From Trichuris trichiura (Eukaryota > Nematoda > Enoplea > Trichinellida > Trichuridae): 64,000 nucleotides of DNA. The notes beneath the pieces were generated by a model that worked only from the letters and a program-made list of their open reading frames with translations, did no database searches and had not been told where the DNA came from. The translations under genes were made by a program, and so were the position numbers. Below are positions 60,182-64,000 of the stretch, piece after piece. The stretch covers positions 992,001-1,056,000 of the forward strand of contig JBAJFE010000037.1 of assembly GCA_037903355.1 (NCBI GenBank). Reading direction: 5' to 3'. Each line of letters opens with the position of its first letter. Positions within the stretch are counted from its first letter, which is position 1.

Positions 60182-62296
60182 CTAAGTTTTTTTGTTTGCG
60201 TCTGCGGTTTTTGAATTTGCGTGGGTTTTTCGGTGCTACATTTTCACAGTTTGCTTTAGCTTCAGCTAGTAGTCAATTATTTTTAGCTATTATTATGATC
60301 TTTCGATGGCTGTAATTGTTACACAAGTAACCTTTTGATACTCTCGTTTCATCCAATTTGTTGATCCTGTCAAATGTTTACAAGAATGTTGCTGTTGCAA
60401 TCTTGTGGGGGAGATTATGATTTCTCTACGAAGCCGTTCATGTGTCTTACACTTGAAAATTGAGGTTGCTTTGTAGCATGAACCTGTGTGCATGTTTTCG
60501 TACCACCCCTCTTCACGGGCTGTTTCATCTTTCAATTTGTACACCTGAAAACGTACACAAGATGTGCGGACCTTTCAGGCCTTGTGGGAACTTCGTTTTC
60601 ATCACTGACGTAATGTTTACGGCGCCTACAGTCCCGCTGACTATAGGACAAGGTCAGTCACAAAAATTTGGAAAGTTCATCTTTCTTGTTCTTGTAGGAT
60701 TGGAAATTGTTTTTGCTTCGCGCTAACCAATAAGGGAACGCAGTTGTAATCGACATTACTGGAATGTCTTATATGTAAATTTTGCGTAACGTTATCGTAG
60801 GACGTCCACCAATGAAAAGTTTACTTGACGATGCTTTGGGAAACCGTCTGTTCCAGTTATCACTTATTGAGCCGCTTATTAATACTAATATTGTGGGTGC
60901 AGGCATTGTCGGCCATTGTTTCCCAGTGCTTCTACGCATTTTCTTATCGCCGTAAAGTTTCTGACCGGTCGGATGATATTTCAGTGCTTTGGCAAGCGTG
61001 CAGTTTGTAGTGACTTTTGGTCAGAAGGTTTTTCTTTGATGTATAGTTTTCTGTTTATAGTTTGTTTCAAAATATTATGTAACATATTCCTGCGTAACAA
61101 TACTAACGCATTAGGACCTCCCTTCAGGCAAATGCTTACATTTGTAGCATTGCTGCAATTATTTAACCTCAGTAGTCACAGGGAGTTTGACTTCTGATTT
61201 TATAACTACTTGGCTTCCCAGTTTGGTAACTTTTTGTTTTCCATTCTTCCGGTAGCAGTATTGTTGCTGCCTTGTGGCCGCAGGTTAAGCATCGGATTCC
61301 AAAGGTAGAATAAGATTTGGTTAAACTTGTTTGCGGTACGGAATATTCTCAAGCGGGAGATCCATGCTTTTTTGTGTCCGTTCTAATGCGTTTTACTGGC
61401 TGTAATACCTTTATTACTATTTTCTTTTTTGTCCTCCTAGGTGGTGGTTTTTTATGGCGGTTTTCAGAATGAACCGGCCGAAGTATATTTTCAAATAATG
61501 GAGCTGGCAATTGCGAGAGGGCTTATCATAAGAACCATTAACATGTCCGCTATTAAAAGGACCAACGGTGATGGAACGTGACTTTTCGTCTAAAGACAAC
61601 AAAGAGATTGTGTCGTCGTTACAAAGTTTTATCGCCTTACCGTTATATAGTGCGCGATTAACTTGATAGCTATCTGGAATGCCTAATGGTGTAAACCGTG
61701 TTCACGTACCGCATTCTTTTGCTGACAGCTTAGGAATTGGCGAGTGCTATCCGTGTAACGAGACGCAATGTTCGCTCTTACAGAATTCTGCCTGAGAGAA
61801 AACGTAGGGAATCTAACGTGGTTTCCTTTTCTAAGTTGCAGTGAGTGCAGGAGGAGATTTAAGGTTTGGTTTTGTTTAACTTCTTGCTAGGAGGGAGTTC
61901 TTTGTTGGTCACTTAACGTTTATGCTGTAATCCATGTTGGAACTTTTCTCTGAAACGCGTAGTTTTATCGTTTCGGACTTTGCTTAATGATGTCCGTAGG
62001 TTTTAATATTTGCTTTTTAAAATAAAATTGTGGCGTTTTCTTATTAAATAAAAAATCTTTTATTTGAAGAAGCGGTCTTTTCAGTTCATGTGTTACCTGT
62101 CGTCGGCGTTTTATGATCGAATGGGTGAAGACGTGAAAGTGGTAATATTTAAATTTTAAAATGTGACAGTGTTCAACTGTTCAAAGCGAGCTGCGAGTAG
62201 AATCTTCGGGTCCAATAGAGGTTTAGTGGTTCGCCGCCATAATTTTAGAAAATGTTTGTTTCTGTGATGCTTTTGTACGGGACTGTGTGTTTTCAT
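60182..62296. other. Array unit 3/4 junction region, non-coding
   Basis: No gene. Contains the terminal-repeat-free empty position (about 60880-60930) and the empty site of the fold-back element (about 61213-61226). Confidence 0.6.
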
Positions 62297-62514
62297 ATTG
62301 AAAATATCTTTATTACGGATTCTGTCCCGTTGAGATGTAAAATAAAAGATTTTTCTCTCTGAAGCTTTCGGGTCTGCCGCGACCCGTCTTCAGCGGTCCA
62401 CACACATCATTGGACCGCTGAAGACGGGTTGCAGCAGACCCGAAAGCTTCGGAGAGAAAAATCTTTTATTTTACATCTCAACGGGACAGAATCCGTAATA
62501 AAGATATTTTCAAT
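62297..62514. repeat. Near-perfect palindrome, 104-bp arms, 10-nt spacer
   Basis: Left arm 62297-62400, spacer CACACATCAT, right arm 62411-62514. Arms differ at only a few positions. Each arm contains one stem module in the CTGAAGA form: minus strand at 62366-62393 and plus strand at 62418-62445 (CTGAAGA, CGGGTTGCAGCAGACCCG, AAA). The corresponding 57098-57324 copy is much more decayed. Confidence 0.9.
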
Positions 62515-63630
62515 GTTTGTTTCTGCCTTAAATGTTTTATTATACCGATCTTACATATCCTCTCTGCGTAATGTATAAATGGTTTGAACCGATTATGTTA
62601 TTAAAGTGTATTACTAGGACTGATGAGACTGTTGCTTCCGCTGCATCCCACCGAAAAAGCACTGTACGCTGTTCGGTTTAACCATTGTAGATGTCGATTC
62701 CGTAGTATTTATTTTCAAATCAGGATGACGCTTGCGTTCATTCCAATTAAATTTTTAAGAAATTGCGAAGTTGGTTTATCTCGGTTGTGTGAGTGTTCAG
62801 TTGTAGTGGTTTGTGGGCAAATAATTTTTCTTGGATATCCTCGTTGAATACTTAGCATGTTGTAGCGGGTACGTAATTTTTCGTGACAAACCTTTTTATG
62901 CGTTACGGTCCATTGATGATAGGCAGGACTTTTACTGTGGAACTTCCGGTTTCGTTCTTGAACCGTCCTCAACTTTAAAAGTTGATGGGAATAACGAGTG
63001 GCAACTGGATAATTGTAACCGTTCGACGATTAAAAGTGTGTAATTTTAAAGCGTGCTGGTGTACAAGGAGTCCAGCTTTGACATTTATTTCTTTGTCAGG
63101 TCTGTGGTAGTGAACTTTCTGAATGGGCTAAAATCCAGACGATTTAAAACGGAGAGATCAAAATCTCGAGTAGGGCGAAAGTACACTGTAAAGTTTGGCC
63201 TTTTGACGGTTATGCATTGGTCTTTTGTGAATAGGGAATGCTTGAGGTTAGTGGCCTTATTATACTGGTGTTGTTTAAAGTTACTGATCTGAAATTGTTG
63301 CTGGTAAAAGTATATGGCCAATAATAATGTTCATAAATAATGTCAGTTGGTCAAGTCAGGACGAATGCTACATTCGCGTAGCCATTAGCGTTTGGGGTTA
63401 TTTTCACCTTTCTGATTCTGGCATATAGTGCAAATTCAGTTGGTTTTCTCGCTGCTAAAGTGCACCCTCACGATTTTCTTCAAGTAGAAGTGCTAGTCAC
63501 GCATTCGTAGCCTTTTCTTTCTTAGTACCGTGAGCTCACTTTCAGTGCAATTGATATGCATCCTTAAATCAGAAGGAAGACTGCTTAGAATCCGATTCGT
63601 TAGTTCGTTGAAGGAAGCGCGTTGAACTAA
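62515..63630. other. Array unit 4 spacer
   Basis: No gene recognised. The 3' part (from about 63290) is homologous to the 3' flanks of the other units. Confidence 0.6.
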
Positions 63631-63637
63631 AAATTCT

Positions 63638-63643
63638 TTTATT
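63638..63643 (-). terminator. Poly(A) signal of His-rich gene 4
   Basis: AATAAA on the minus strand about 100 nt past the stop at 63740-63742. Confidence 0.65.
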
Positions 63644-63739
63644 TGTACCACATGTATGAAGTCATTAACAGACAGGGCACTGCAAATAAGCAATCAAAGG
63701 ACAGTGCAACAGTCGTAGTCTCAATGGCATTCAGTATCT

Positions 63740-64000
63740 TCACAACCTTAAGGTTACTCTTCCATCGAGATGTTTTGAGCCAACACCGACGCTGATTGAT
63801 GGAGAGCGATCACGGGAATGGTGGTGTGGCGGTGTATGCATGTGGGGGTCATGACGTCGATCGAAAGGACGGTGAAGACCAGGGCCAGAGAGATGAGGAG
63901 GCGGACCGTGAGGAGGCGGACCGTGAGGAGGCGGACCGTGAGGAGGCGGACCGTGAGGAGGCGGACCGTGAGGAGGCGGACCAGGGTGGGGATGAGACGG
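63740..64000 (-). CDS. Secreted His/Pro/Gly-rich protein, copy 4 (5' part outside window)
   Basis: The open minus-strand frame runs from the window end to TGA at 63740-63742, giving about 86 C-terminal residues. The tail SPSISVGVGSKHL...VTLRL aligns with SPSISFDVGSRHF...VTLRL of copy 1, which fixes the frame. Upstream is RPFDRRHDPHMHTPPHHHSR, then a block of the pentapeptide HGPPP repeated about five times, encoded by the 15-bp minisatellite at 63895-63982. Signal peptide and promoter lie beyond the window. Several positions conserved in copies 1-3 are changed (for example GGGVT to DGRVT), so it may be a diverging or relaxed copy. Confidence 0.75.
   Translation of the reverse strand, partial: PSHPHPGPPPHGPPPHGPPPHGPPPHGPPPHGPPPHLSGPGLHRPFDRRHDPHMHTPPHHHSRDRSPSISVGVGSKHLDGRVTLRL
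63895..63982. repeat. 15-bp coding minisatellite (GAGGAGGCGGACCGT)5.9
   Basis: Five exact 15-bp copies at 63895-63969 plus a 13-bp partial. On the minus strand it encodes the period-5 repeat H-G-P-P-P inside His-rich gene 4. Copies 1-3 contain only irregular relatives of this motif. Confidence 0.92.

Noticed and set aside
1..64000. tRNA, rRNA or CRISPR loci
   Set aside because: No convincing cloverleaf with B-box, no rRNA sequence, and no regularly spaced repeat array. The only tandem arrays are microsatellites, the coding minisatellite and the multi-kb gene units.

Overview
The window is animal nuclear DNA, most likely from a nematode. The evidence is a muscle-type myosin heavy chain closely resembling nematode body-wall myosins, many introns of about 48-68 nt, and splice acceptors lying a few bases upstream of start codons, as in spliced-leader organisms. 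The Penelope-like elements would suit an early-branching (clade I, Trichuris/Trichinella-like) nematode. The clade is an inference and was not tested. All gene models below were built by hand from splice signals and reading phase.

Layout. (1) 1-7370, minus strand: sarcomeric myosin II heavy chain, 24 exons with every junction in phase, cut by the window edge about 180 residues before its expected C-terminus. (2) 7389-16486: a 9-kb divergent intergenic/5' region with no supported gene. (3) 16487-29570, plus strand: a TSC22-domain (bunched-type) long isoform in four coding exons, with an 8.8-kb intron. (4) 29571-36294: intergenic DNA holding an inverted pair of Penelope-type terminal repeats. 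(5) 36295-41446, plus strand: a TEX2-like, SMP-domain ER lipid-transfer protein in 13 exons. (6) 42800-64000: a tandem array of diverged units of about 3-6.5 kb. Each unit carries one minus-strand single-exon gene for a small secreted protein rich in His, Pro and Gly. There are three complete genes and a fourth cut by the window end. The first two units also contain decayed Penelope-like retroelement coding sequence.

The most unusual part is the repeat population. Seven loci carry a 28-29-nt module, CTGATGA (or CTAATGA/CTGAAGA) - stem - GAAA, which resembles the hammerhead ribozyme core known from Penelope-like elements. Five sit in terminal-repeat-like units and two in fold-back palindromes. 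One unit (45179-45672) is a clean insertion with a 15-bp target duplication, and its empty site survives in the sister array unit. A second fold-back family is inserted in the myosin gene and in the array with 13- and 12-bp target duplications. A 479-bp hAT MITE has an 8-bp duplication and an empty sister site. The array therefore preserves filled and empty sites that order its insertions in time. The first two His-rich genes lie in a nearly identical tract bounded by clearly more diverged DNA, a pattern expected from recent gene conversion.

The three conserved genes are housekeeping or developmental and show no operon-like linkage. The His-rich genes share a TATA box exactly 33 nt before the ATG and a downstream poly(A) signal, so they are probably co-expressed secreted products of unknown function.
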